From: Centroberyx gerrardi
Taxonomy: Eukaryota > Chordata > Actinopteri > Beryciformes > Berycidae
Assembly (NCBI RefSeq): GCF_048128805.1
Contig: NC_136016.1
Coordinates: 20,564,176 to 20,628,175 of the forward strand
Length of the DNA: 64,000 nt
Direction of reading: 5' to 3'
Shown here: one piece after another, positions 46,101 to 57,159 of the stretch
Layout: every line of letters begins with the position of its first letter
Numbering within the stretch: position 1 is the stretch's first letter
Notes under the pieces: model-generated
Told to the model about the DNA's origin: nothing
Seen by the model: the letters and a program-made list of their open reading frames with translations, nothing else
Databases searched by the model: none
Translations under genes and position numbers: made by a program

Positions 46101-49100
46101 GAATTTAGCTTACTGTCAAAAACACACTGCCCAAACATTCCCAAACATAGGCTAGGTTTACTAAGTTATATTAGGATTTTTTTTTGTTTATTTCTTTGTT
46201 TTTTACAATGGATTTGTTGAAATGCAGATGTTGATGTAGATGTGTAATCCTATTACAGAAATGTTTAAATTACATTATATAACTTCGGCCTCTCCTCCCT
46301 TTCCAGAGTCCAAACGGCTGCCATTTTCACCAGCAACTAGCTAGTTAATGTAGCTAATGCACTACAGATAATGTGCTGACTGGTTAACTTATCTGTTGCT
46401 ATGGAAACGGAGGATGATCTGACGTTTTTGTCAAACAACTCCGAACACAGATTGAACATGTTGAATCAGACAATACAAGTCCAACAACTTTGATGTTTGT
46501 GTTTGTTGGGAGTTGTATGGGCAGTGTGCAACAGGCTTAAGTCTGCAGAATGTAAATATGTCCACATGGCTAATGTTCATCCAAAGCTGTCCACCTTACA
46601 TTACATTATGTCATTTACACTTTTGTCTAACCCTAACCTCCAGCCTTTCTGGCTCATCCAGTAGAAACCACCTCTACTGCTACAAACCACCACTATTACG
46701 CACTACTGCCCAACATTTACTATGTAGTGTTGTCTCTTTCATGTCAGGGCCTGTGTTGAAATAGCCTGCGGGAGTGAAGCGCACGCCGCTGCATGTCAGC
46801 TGTCAGCCGCTATCACACCTTTATGTGCGTTCGTCTTTTGTGTCGGTCACTGAACAAACGCAGCGGCTGCCAACATTTCAGCGAGCGGCACTTGCTATTA
46901 ACTATGGCAGCGACTGGCAGGTTGTTCCTCTACACAAAGGGCATCCTACAAAGAACACTAAATCGAGACAACGCACAGCGAGAGTGCATTGTGTGTGTGT
47001 GTTTGGGTGCGTCTGTCTGTCTCACCAGGACTGCCAGGTCAGCTTGTGACGCCCCGCCAATCATGTTGGGGACGAAGCTCTTGTGTCCGGGGGCGTCCAG
47101 GATGGTGAAGTGTTTCTTCTCCGTCTCGAAGTACGCTCTCCCGACCTCCACCGTCTTCCCCTTGTCTCTCTCCTCCTGGTTCGTGTCCAGAGCCCATGAC
47201 AGGTACCTGCGGCACAGGCACACGGCGGCCATGTTGACTGACAAAAACTGTGTTACAAGTGCTTAAAAAAAACAAAAAAAGGCCTTTTGATATCTCGCTT
47301 TAATAATTCACATCCAATTCCTTGGTGATTAACTGGCTGAACGACTCGGTAATAAACACATCAAACACCGAAATGTCACAGAAGCGCAAATATAGCGTCT
47401 AAAGGCTTTCAACAACAGATTCAAAGCTAATTCATTCACATAGATTAACGCTCAACATGGAGTAAATGTACCAAATGCTGGTGTCAGACACAACACAGTG
47501 AATAAAGAATAAGAGGAAAGCCATGAAAGGAACGCATCAGCCGCCAGACGTTGTGGAGGACGGTTCCTTTGCAGTTCCACAAGGCTGAAGCCCGGTAACA
47601 ACACAAGTCTTTCTCACCATGTCTCTCTGTTCTTTTCTTTCGCTTCTCTTTCGTATTTTTCCAGGGTTCTTTTCTCCACCATTCCAGTTAGGTACCTGGC
47701 ACGGAAAAGACAAGAAACATCTGAAAATAGGCAAAAACGGACAGCAGGGAAAGGGTTGTAATGAACGCACATGGGTGATGTTATATATGTTTGATGATCT
47801 ACGGCTTCACGTGAGCATTAATGAAAACTCGGCCTAAAGTGAAGTCGGAAAAATACTTGAAATGTGTACAGCAGGTGCGCTTCCTCTTTAGGCCTTTTAG
47901 TTGCTCTGCTATTATTAAAACATGAGGATAGTGGCGCTCCAAAAATCTTAGTTTATCATTGTTTTTATTTTGGCTTCATCAAGATGTACCGTGAAGGCTC
48001 CGATGAAGGCTTTATGCTGAAATGTGTTTGCCCGATGAAGCCGAAATTAAAATAAAATGGTAAGCCAAGACCAAGTCATGCTGTTTTCTGGATTTTTGTA
48101 GTGCCACTATCCCATGTTCTTCATGGCTTTGTTTGAAAAAAATACTGTTGTGCTAGAGGCAACCTGTTGCACTGTGATCAGCACACATATGATGATCAAA
48201 AAGATATGAAGAACTGATCACTCACATGATCTGTCCTCCAATAGTTGATTTGCCAGCATCTAAAAAGGCAGCGAGTAAAAAAATAAAAACATAAAATGAA
48301 TACAAGTTGCTGCAGTCTTCCTTGGATAAAAAAAAGGAACAAAGGAATCACAGAGAAACTCTTGTCAAATGAGACGCACCCACATGACCGATGAAGACCA
48401 CGTTGACGTGCTCCTTCTTGGGGGCGTCGGGCTGGGCCGGGGCCACTTTGGGCATGGGCATCTCCTCCTCTTCCTCCTCCATCATCTCCTCATCCTCCTT
48501 CGTCTCGGTGCCCTCCTCGCTGGCTCCTCCCACCCCCGGGGCCTCCTGCCCGCCGCCTCCTCCGCCTCCTCCCGGCTCCTCCTTCTGCTCCCACGTCTCT
48601 TCTTCTGTGGTCATGTCTGCCTCTGTGCCTCCGTTCTCCACCGGAGCTGGAACGATTAGCCATATTACACATTTACTGTAACTGTAGACCTGCTAGTCTG
48701 CTTCCAGAGCTGTACTAAAACAAATTTCCTACTTGGAAGTTTCACATGAACGCCTTCCAAAGTCAGACGGTTAAGTTGGAAACTCAGAAAAAATTTTCTG
48801 AGTTATGACACAACAAATAACCTTCTCATCAAGGTGAAAAATAACGTTTTGTGTCAGTCAACAGTAAGAAAACACATAGTTTGCCAGACTAACCCCACAT
48901 TTGTTTGAATGAAGTTTGTCTAATTAGTCTATTTAGCGTGTTAAGCTGCAGGACACCCGGGTTTGTTTATTATTTGTCTTCCGGGTTTGATTTTCCAACA
49001 AAACAGCACATGAATGCAACGCTGTTTAGCAGCCGACTTGGAAGACCCGGATGTTGGACTTTCCCACCGGCACATGAACGCACAATTAATCCTGATACAT

Positions 49101-51633
49101 TTTGGAAATAGCTGGAAACCAACCATCATCTGGTCATCCACCTGCCTTGACCACACCCTGACAAAGGCTCATTCAAACCGAAACACATCAGCCAGTTATA
49201 AAAAGTTTCAAATTGCCAACGTGAAATAAATGCTACTTCATTTTTTAAAATATATTCTTGCAGTACCCATTGCTTTCTGACATTTCTGGTACCGAATAGT
49301 GCTCATAATCTGTGATCTTTACCTCCGCCAAGGTTATGTTTTCGGTGCCGTTTGTCTGTTTGTTTGTCTGTTTGTTTGTCTGTTTGTTTGTCTGTTTGTT
49401 TGTCTGTTTGTTTGTCTGTTAGCAGGATTACGGAAAAACTACTGGCCCGATTTTCATGAAACTTTGTGGAAGGGTGTAGCATGGGCCAAGGAAGAACCCA
49501 TTAAATTTTGGAGCGGATCCAGGTCAGACTCACAAACAAGCAATAATAGCACGAACCTTGGCAGAGGTCTGCGCTCTCCGAGTGCCCTTCTAGTTTCTAA
49601 TTTGGAGGTTCTCTTCTATTCTTAAAAATCTAGTTGGCTGGTAAAATAGTGAAAATAGTAGTTACATTCTGGGATGTAGCAGCTACTATAACCGGTGTGG
49701 CTTGATTGTATTACATGTGTCATACAAAGACCTTGAGGATGGTACATCGTTTCATTAATTTGCCTTTGTAAACAAACTATAAAAGAAGTGCAATGCTTCT
49801 CTATGTGTTGGCCTGCTGTTCATCTTCCTCTGCCGTTCAGTCATAACACTATCAAGGCAATGTTTTACTTAGCAAATGAATCAAACTGTGAAAAAAACAT
49901 AAACAGTATCCAGACAGTGAAAACTGCTGAGTGCTGAAGAAAGCACCTTCCCATGGCAACACACAAATAAACCTTGCGTCGCCGTAACTATGAAATTATG
50001 CAGCCCAGCGGTCCTGTACAAAGCCTGTTTTCTTCTCAACCACATGTCATTTATAATCAGCCTGGGAGACACAGAGCTGATGGCAAGTCAGAAAGCCACT
50101 CATGCCTCGACTTAGTCTGAGAGTCCAATCTCACGGTAATCATCGTGTGTGTGTTTCAGAAACGTTCAGAGAAATGTTCAGAGCGGCTTCATCGAGGAAA
50201 AGGGCAGGTATTAAGAACAAGAGTCTCCAAGAACATCTATCACTTGGAGATACATTAGAAATGTCATACCGAAAATGTACGCTTGATAAGAAGTGGCCGA
50301 CAACAGCCTCTCTATGCCACTCAAGACTATCGTTCTTTCTCTTTTACAGTCACTAGATCTGATCTTTTCATTTTGTCCCCCTTTCTCTTTTTCGTTACAG
50401 GACCCGGCCTCTCAGGGGAAAAAAAGAAAAGAAAATCAGTTCTGTAACTACTCAGTAACCTGAGCAGAGGTGCACAGCGTTCCAGCTCCTGCCAAAATGT
50501 AAACGAACCTGACTCCAGCAAATATAACCTAGTCAGCACAGAGTGATATGACAGTATTTCTCCACAGCAATCAAACACAGTCAAAACGCTGTGACAAACA
50601 GCAGGCCTAGGCCTTGGGCTTGGGGTACTGGACATGCAGCGCTTGATATCTTTCACTGTGTGTGTGTGTGTGTGTGTGCCAATGGGGTGTCTATTTTGGG
50701 CATGGACAAGTGAGGTTGCATCATATTATAGGCCTAGACATAGAGATGCACATGGGTTTACCAATGCCAGCACTCCAAATATGGCTTTATAACATCCAGA
50801 ATGGCCTGAAATAATGAGAATAATAAGTATAAGTATAAGTAATAAATATGGGAGGCAGGAGTAAAGCTGAATCAAAAGTTAAGCATCATATCTCTGATAA
50901 TTTGCATGGAGTTTGGTTTGAGGTTTTCGGCCCTGCTTGCAGGTGAGTGTGCTAACAGTTTGGCCTACATGTGACAAAGAGTGCCACACCTGTCCTGGGA
51001 TAATAAGCAGCCTGGCTGGCAGATTTGTAACTTAATAACATAAACATGCAGCACAAAAACAGCACTGTGGTTCCATACCGACTGTTTCTGCCACCTCCAT
51101 GCTGGCAACTGGATCAGAAACACCTTTTGGGAGAAAAAAGAAAGAATTTAAAACTTTCATAAATATTTATTACACAGAGGGTGTTATATTCTTTTATATC
51201 ATTATGAATGTCACTGCTCTATAATTCGGCTGTAGTATTAGGACTCACAATTACACAACATTAACAACACTGAGTCGACTTGTTGACTACTGGAAATGCC
51301 ATTACAGCAGCTACTGACTGGCCACTGACTGCGAGTTGCAGGCAGGAAGGCTAGCTGGATTAGCAAGCTAGCAAGTTCAGCTAACTTCCAGCTGTCTTAG
51401 CTCGTGCCTTTATTAGTCCAGCCGAGCGTGAACCTACCGCCTGGAGCTGGGATTTCCACGGCACTGCTCTGAAGAAAGCTCGGTACAAACACCGGGGCGT
51501 TAACGTTGGGTACAAACGGCTTGGCGTTGACGTTGAGGGCGGCGAAGGCGGTCTGGAGCCCCGCCGCGGCAGCCGGGGCCTCGGCATCCTCCTCCAGCTC
51601 CCATGAATCCGGGGCTGTGTCTCTCGGGTCCAT
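37486..51633 (-). CDS. gspt1: Eukaryotic release factor eRF3a (GSPT1)
   Basis: GSPT1 is the GTPase partner of eRF1 in translation termination. Fourteen exons join in phase into 585 codons plus stop: 51438-51633, 51079-51123, 48380-48646, 48236-48269, 47618-47695, 47026-47206, 45421-45575, 44520-44660, 42061-42154, 40027-40107, 39150-39323, 38438-38527, 38134-38302 and 37486-37538. The start is ATG at 51631-51633 ([16 protein letters not shown]). The N-terminus holds overlapping PAM2 poly(A)-binding-protein motifs ([10 protein letters not shown] and VNAPVFVP, residues 33-53). A Gly8 run (106-113) and a Glu6 run (137-142) follow. GTPase motifs: GHVDAGKST (167-175, split by an intron), [14 protein letters not shown] (244-248) and NKMD (306-309). 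The eRF1-binding C-terminus ends [11 protein letters not shown]. Confidence 0.97.
38091..38122. repeat. CA microsatellite beside a GSPT1 donor
   Basis: (CA)n ends 11 bp from exon 38134-38302. In the transcript the intron begins GTAAGGTCTCTGTGTGTG. Confidence 0.95.
39790..39950 (-). repeat. Interspersed fish repeat (SINE-like)
   Basis: ATTTAGCTGACGCTCCTGTCCAGGGAAACTTAC followed by CTTGCTCAGGGACGC and GGGAATTGAACCTGTGACTTTTTGGTTAC has the layout of a common fish SINE read from its tail. Confidence 0.5.
40110..40167. repeat. CA microsatellite forming a GSPT1 acceptor tract
   Basis: (CA)n with a CGCA interruption sits directly against exon 40027-40107. In the transcript the acceptor is GTGTGTGTGTGTGCAG, with no conventional pyrimidine tract. 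Confidence 0.95.
40272..41437. mobile_element. Disrupted hAT-like MITE carrying a nested element
   Basis: The left end GGGGTGCATGATTCTGGC and the right end GCCACAACTGTGTGGCCCTG are imperfect inverted repeats around an AT-rich interior with GATCATCTCGATCATC and ATGATCGTGGCTGATAAT words. The interior is split by the element at 40865-41337. Confidence 0.45.
40865..41337. mobile_element. MITE with perfect 25-bp terminal inverted repeats
   Basis: The left end reads ACCCCGCGTTCACACTGCGA then GCAAC. The right end is its exact reverse complement over all 25 bp. The length is about 473 bp with no transposase frame. The target duplication is not obvious, so I leave the superfamily open. Confidence 0.75.
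42365..42510. repeat. Interspersed fish repeat (SINE-like)
   Basis: TTGGATTCAAACTGGCGATCTTCTGGTCATAAG and the flanking words resemble the 20768-20960 family. Confidence 0.4.
42575..43200 (+). mobile_element. Repeat family C, copy 2, with zinc-finger-like reading frame
   Basis: Long similarity, inverted, to 10050-10565, including CTTCTGTAAGGCCTGC.GCC and TTTCATAGTT. The plus-strand frame 42737-43060 encodes [14 protein letters not shown]-like sequence and [20 protein letters not shown]11-15 tract and frame breaks indicate decay. Confidence 0.5.
43851..43879. repeat. AAAT microsatellite
   Basis: (AAAT)n in a GSPT1 intron. Confidence 0.95.
44850..45110 (-). repeat. Repeat family G, longer copy
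   Basis: The reverse complement starts CCGATAATTCAATATTATCG and matches 20155-20245. It continues into AT-rich sequence with ATATCGTGATAT palindromes. Confidence 0.55.
45970..46075 (-). repeat. Dispersed repeat family B, short inverted fragment
   Basis: The reverse complement contains GTGATGTTCACTGCACTCCAGGAGTTATTTTGTGATCAAG and CCCTCAACCTGC, matching 32110-32190. Confidence 0.55.
49318..49600 (+). mobile_element. Small element with 13-bp inverted ends and internal 12-bp repeat
   Basis: The left end ACCTCCGCCAAGG and the right end CCTTGGCAGAGGT are inverted repeats with one mismatch. The interior has a TGTTTGTTTGTC array (49356-49420), then AGCAGGATTACGGAAAAACT, a form found very widely in fish genomes. 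No coding capacity. Confidence 0.65.
50655..50678. repeat. GT microsatellite
   Basis: Short (GT)n in a GSPT1 intron. Confidence 0.9.
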
Positions 51634-51895
51634 CGCTGCTTTTCCGGAGTTGACAAGCTTTCCAGCGCCGGGAAAGGCAGCGGGGTTTGTGGGTCCGTTA
51701 AAACGTGCTTGGTTGCGAGTGTATTTAGACTCCCAGCAGCACGTCTGGTGAAGTTCCCATCGCTTTGTTACGCCTTGTTTTGGGAAGCATATGGGTCCTG
51801 TGGCCGACGCGAGGCGGTGTACAGCCGCTGTAGTTCCTGAAGTGACCGCTAGGGGCCGCCCGGCTTCTGCTGACATTACCAGCCTGCTGTCACTA

Positions 51896-51947
<52 letters not shown>

Positions 51948-52223
51948 GATAAGTTGAGACATCTCACCCTCTCATCAGTGGATAAACTGTTTAATCATTG
52001 AGTTTACAAACACCATATTTCTTGTTTTTTATTTACTCTACCATCCCATAAACACACAGCAAACACAACAAAGTATAGAATTAGAATAAATACAAACAAC
52101 GTCAAAAGCACCATAATATAACATTATAAATATAACTTAAATAAGTTAAAAATAAGTTAAAATGCATGGGAACAGGCAACTGTAATGGTATATGGTCTGT
52201 CTCTATACTTCACTTCTTCTTCT
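51634..52223. other. GSPT1 promoter and DMC1 3' flank
   Basis: About 590 bp separate the GSPT1 ATG from the DMC1 stop, with both genes on the minus strand. A pure CT tract (51899-51944; GA in the sense of GSPT1) lies about 270 bp upstream of the start codon. TTTATT at 52028-52033 gives a DMC1 AATAAA about 190 nt after its stop. The GC-rich 5' UTR of GSPT1 is open upstream of the ATG. Confidence 0.55.
51899..51944. repeat. CT microsatellite upstream of GSPT1
   Basis: Pure (CT)n, 23 units, in the GSPT1 upstream region. Confidence 0.97.
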
Positions 52224-55200
52224 TCACTCTTTGGCATCAGCAATTCCTCCAGCAGTGATGGCAAAAGTGGCCTCATTCTCAGGCATATCAGGACTAGAGG
52301 AAGTCGCAAAAAAGAGAAATGAGCAGAGGAATAACAAAAACAAAGCATGTTAGTGGCCCCTGTGAATGCTGAATGAGTGGCGCGTTGCATTCGAAGGCAT
52401 CTTGTGGCGTGATCTGCATCAAAATCCCTTTGAACTGACACAAAGGCGGCGGTAACTACCTGTCAAATATCTTCGCGATCCTCATTTCCCCGCGGCCCTT
52501 CCTCAAGCTGATCCGGGTGGTGGAGGCGTGGGCCAGGATGTGCCCGCCAATCGGCTTCTTGGGATCGGCTTGAAACCTGAAAAACACCCCATCAATGCTT
52601 GCACCAGATATGTCAGCAACAAAACAGAATTACAAGCTACAACAAAAACCCGTCCTGTTTATTTATTCCGACTGAGAGGTCTCTTACGTCATTCCTGCAC
52701 CGGGGTCAGCTGTCATCTGGTTGGTGATGAACACTGCTACGTTGTACTCTAAAGAAAACACAAATCAAAGCCAATGAAATGAATCAGAAATCAGTAATCA
52801 TCATTATAGGGAACATTACCCCTTTATATGCATATTACGGAGACCATCAAGTGAGACATAAAAAGAGAACTAGTCCATAAATTACTGTATTTACTTCTGC
52901 ACACATTCCCTGTTGAACACATTCCCTTTCTGTGACTTTTACATAAACACATCGGGTTGTGGCCATTCATGAACTGAATTGAGAATTCATGGTAAATTCC
53001 GATTCAATTCCTGGAGTTGGAGTTGGAATGTGAATGTCACCCAGCTCTAGGGAAACAGAACTGGAATTGGAAACAGAATTGAATTCCATTAAATTCCATT
53101 AAATTCCACTTCTAAGAGTTTGTCTCGACTCGCTAAACATTATAAATCAAACATTATGAATCAAATGACAGTTAAACAAATCAAATACATTCAATCATAA
53201 TGTATGTATTACGATTACATGTTGTGCGTTTATGATATTCAGTATTGATAATATATAACACTACGTGTAATCTCAGATATGTGGTGAGAAAAAACAAAAA
53301 AACATGGATTTTCACAGAATTAATCTTCCTGAAATTCCAATTCAATTTCCTGTAGGTTTTTTTCAAATTCCAATTCCAATTCCTCAGTTGAATTGGAACT
53401 GATGAGTTCATTCATGACAACACTGATATAGTTGGCCCCGGCTCAGACCTTCAGAGATCTTCTGCAGCCTGGAGAGCATCTGGGCCAGTTTCTGCTGCCG
53501 CTCGGCCAGCTCTCCTCGACCGGAGAAGTCGACCCGGAACAGAGCCATGATGGAGTCGATGATCTGCCGGGAGACAAGATGGAGACTGAGAGGAGCGAGG
53601 CCGAGAATCCCTGCTGCGGAAGTTATGTATTGTTTATCATACACATTCTTTTGAAGAGAAAACAAAGAAAGAAAGTGTTAGCTCTTGACCTGTAACACCT
53701 TCACTGAGAAGATGACTGCAATGAGAGAGAAAGGAAAACCAAAAAGAGATGATAATGTGATATGTGTGGTGTTTTTAGAGTTTCCTCTCTCATGTACCAG
53801 CAGTTTGAAGACTCCTCCTTCCTCGTGGAATTTGGCTGCTACAAAGTCCAGCAGCTCCATCTGGTGTTCACCTGCAGGAAGAACAGAAACCTTATAAACT
53901 TATATCAACACTGTGAGACAGTTTTTCAGTGTATATTCTCCTTTGTACACCACAAATGAGACTATCTTTCTTCAAACTATCAAAGTTTTTCTAGTGTAAA
54001 TTAACTGTAGATTCGTACTGGTATAGGCCCGAGCGTAAAGCACGTTGTCCAGCACGGCATCATGGTCCACATTAAACCTGTCAGCGATTTCTCTCAGCCT
54101 GTCTGGGCGACTGGAACCAGACAAATACAAGTCAAGGATAGACAGAAGTAACACTTGGTGCCCTCGTGGATTAAGAAACAGCAGTGAAGTCCTGAGGTTT
54201 ATAGCTGCTCATTGGGAACAGGAATCAAATCTGTAGAAAACTGAGATACTAGCTCTGAGATTGAAAACCTCCAGTGAGAAAAAAGTAAACTCTTGAGCTG
54301 TATGCACAATATCCAAGGCACTGAGGAGGGAAGAGACTAAATGCTTGAAATTTAAAAAGCTATTATTGTCATGGCTTAGAGCCAACGCATTTCAACCATA
54401 AGGTCTTCATCAGGGCAAAAAATGGCTCCACAATGAGCAAGTCGCAATTCAAGGATAACATGGGGTTGTAATAACAGATAGTAAACGTCCTGTTGAATAC
54501 GTGAACTGTCACTGTATAGTTTCTTCGTGACACATACCAAAGAAATTGAGCAGAATATCTGTCAACAATGTTTTCAAAATGACCCTACAGTGGGATAGTC
54601 TCCTGGATATCTCAATGCGTAAAGCATGGCACTAACTATTGCCAAGTTTCCCACAAGGGCCACCAATGCTAAAATGTATTCACTCATGAATTCACTGTAA
54701 TCTATTTGGGATAAAATCATCCATCGAATGGCACGTGTCAAACAGCGTATGGTGTTTCCCAGCAGTGAGGATACAAGGTGTTCTCTGTGTCGATGAAGAT
54801 GATTTTCCCTCCGCTGTAGCCGTCCTCTCCTGGCAGCTGAGCTGTGACTGGACAACACAGACATAGAGTCAGTTTGAATCAATTTATAGTTTTATTAACC
54901 ACTTGGAGCAGAGATTTTAAAAAGACTCCTCACTCACCACAAAGTGTGTGAGAAATCTGTGTTTTCCCTGTGCGGAACTCTGTAGGATGAAATACAGTTG
55001 GATATTTTGAAACTCTGAGTGATATTTGAGCGGTCTAATAATATATTTAACAAAAGGAAGTCATCATGGCGGAGCAGAGTGCAGTGAAGTATAGTAAGGT
55101 GTCTCCTCACCTCCAAAGGCCTCTGTGATCGCCATACTTTCCACACCTCCACCCATCAGTTTACTGCAGAGATACAATTCATATATTGTAACAGCTTTGT

Positions 55201-57159
55201 CATGACTCGGGGATATTTAGAGTGATACACAATCAAAAAAACTAACTTTCATGTCCACCAGCCACAGTGTCTGGTAAATCTCTAAATTTACTTTCACTAT
55301 TTTACCAGCCAAGTAGATTTATAGAATAAAACCAGATCTCCAAATGACAATTTGTTAAATGCCAATGTGTCTGATTAGAGTCAACAAATTTGCTAGCAGC
55401 AGCAAAAATTTGCCAGCATTGTTGTCCGGTGGTAATTTCTCATACAGTATATCACGGCTGGGGTCAAATCATGAATGAACTCATCAATTCTAATTCAACT
55501 GAGGAACTGGAATCAGAATTTGAAAAAACCTACAGGAAACAGAATTGGAATTTCAGGAAGATTAATTTAATTCAACGAAATTCTGTGAAATTCCATGTTT
55601 TTTGTTTTTTCTTACCACATATCTGAGATTACACGTAGTGTTAAATATTATCAATACTGAATATCATGAAATGTTAAAGGAACCTTTCAGGTGGTATTTG
55701 ATGCATAACATGTAATCGTAATACATACATTATGATTCAATGTATTTAATTTGTTTAACTTGTCTTTTATTTGATTCCTAACGTTTGATTTATAATGTTT
55801 AACAAGTCAAGACAAACTCTCTTAGAAGTGGAATTTCATGGAATTTCATGGAATTCAATTCTGTTTCCGGTCATTCCAATTCTGTTTCCTTGGAGCTGGG
55901 TGACATTCCAACTCCAACTCCAGGAATTGAATTGGAATTTACCATGCATTCTCAATTCAATTCATGAATGGCCCCTACCCTGGTATATATGTATTCATAA
56001 ATAAATATAAAATGTTGTAAGGTTGTAAATAATTTCTGCAGGGAATTGTTATGAACGTCAGGGTCAGTCTTAACTCAAACTCCTGGCTCCCAGTTGTGAT
56101 GTGGAACACTTGCTTCCTCTTGGTGCTGTACTCAAAGGCGGTCTGGAAACCATTGGTCTACAATGTAAAGAGCACAATCTAACACATAAAACTCTCTTTA
56201 CGTCGTTATTTATCTCATTTCTCAACCAGTTTGTTTCTAAGGCCGTGAAGAGAAAGGATCGAAATGAGTGAAAGAATGGCAGGAAGTTCACAACAGTAAA
56301 TCTCCTCTCACCAGCATTTTCCCAGCAGCCTCTTTGATCTTTTCCACCTTTGCCTCCGACAGGCCCTTGATGTTGCACAGAGCTCTGCGAGTGGTCATCT
56401 GGATCCCCTTCACTGTGCAGATACCCACCGACTTCAGCTTTTTGATGTCTGCCATGTTCTGCAGACGTGGGGGGAGGGAAAGGAAAGAGAAGACTATAGC
56501 AGAGGAAGAATGAAGTGTGTAGAGAAGTGACCTTTCATTTGATGTGACGTCTTTGGGTTTGTTTGGCTCTGCTGTACTCACAATCCCATGTTTCTGTAGG
56601 AGGTCAATGTCTTGGAAGAACGACTCCTGTTGGGCAGAGACAAAGAAAAAAATACCCAAGCACATGAGCTAAAATTTTGAGGAGTAACCCAGTAATAAAA
56701 TAGGAATTTTTTTTCTTTACTTGAAAGACAGCACTAGCAGTGGTAATAAGTTAATTCTCTCAGGCTGGCAGACTGTTTTGTATTGTCTCATACTGTCCTG
56801 TTATGTCATTATAGTGTTGAATTTTTTTAGATGTGGTGGGTGAGGGTAACTTTTGGCTCTGAGATTACAGGTTTGCGCCTGGGGCCCTTCCAAGATGAGG
56901 TCCATTAATGTTATGTGTTGTAGTTTACTAATGGCTCTTATTTGACTATTTATATGATGATATCTGGACATGCAGTAATTGCATTTGTTTTGGTGGGCTG
57001 AAAAATAAGGCCAGATGATTGAATTTCATTGTATTTACATTTTTCCTACCTGTGGGGGCCACCATAGCTAAGTTAAATGAATGCAAAGGAAACTGCTCTC
57101 ACCTCGTCATCCTGGTACCCAGCACCGTCTTCCACAACCTGATCCTCTGCAGCTTTCAT
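52224..57159 (-). CDS. dmc1: Meiotic recombinase DMC1
   Basis: DMC1 is the meiosis-specific RecA/Rad51-family ATPase that drives strand exchange between homologues. Thirteen exons join in phase into 342 codons plus stop: 57103-57159, 56582-56626, 56312-56458, 56075-56157, 55111-55163, 54938-54979, 54775-54847, 54019-54110, 53798-53871, 53449-53563, 52688-52748, 52460-52576 and 52224-52293. The start is ATG at 57157-57159 ([19 protein letters not shown]). Features: an N-terminal helix-hairpin-helix region (residues about 35-83, [19 protein letters not shown]), Walker A GEFRTGKT (128-135), [10 protein letters not shown], an [14 protein letters not shown] block, Walker B KLLIID (220-225), a NQMTADPGA loop, and the C-terminus [12 protein letters not shown]. 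Length matches the family (about 340). All catalytic motifs are intact. Confidence 0.97.
52961..53417 (-). mobile_element. Repeat family E, copy 1, in DMC1 intron 10
   Basis: About 457 bp, nearly the full reverse complement of 55469-55973. The ends are ATTCATGAA-type palindromic words, and the interior is rich in GAATTGGAATT. It is probably a MITE with internally repetitive subterminal sequence. Confidence 0.8.
55469..55973 (+). mobile_element. Repeat family E, copy 2, in DMC1 intron 4
   Basis: The opposite-orientation partner of 52961-53417. Shared blocks include ATCTGAGATTACACGTAGTG, ATGTAATCGTAATACATACA and CCAACTCCAACTCCAGGAAT. It carries an extra block of about 35-50 bp (GTTAAAGGAACCTTTCAGGTGG). 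Confidence 0.8.

Noticed and set aside
47537-47770. 77-codon minus-strand frame over GSPT1 exon 5
   Set aside because: Out of frame with the joined exon, which reads [18 protein letters not shown].
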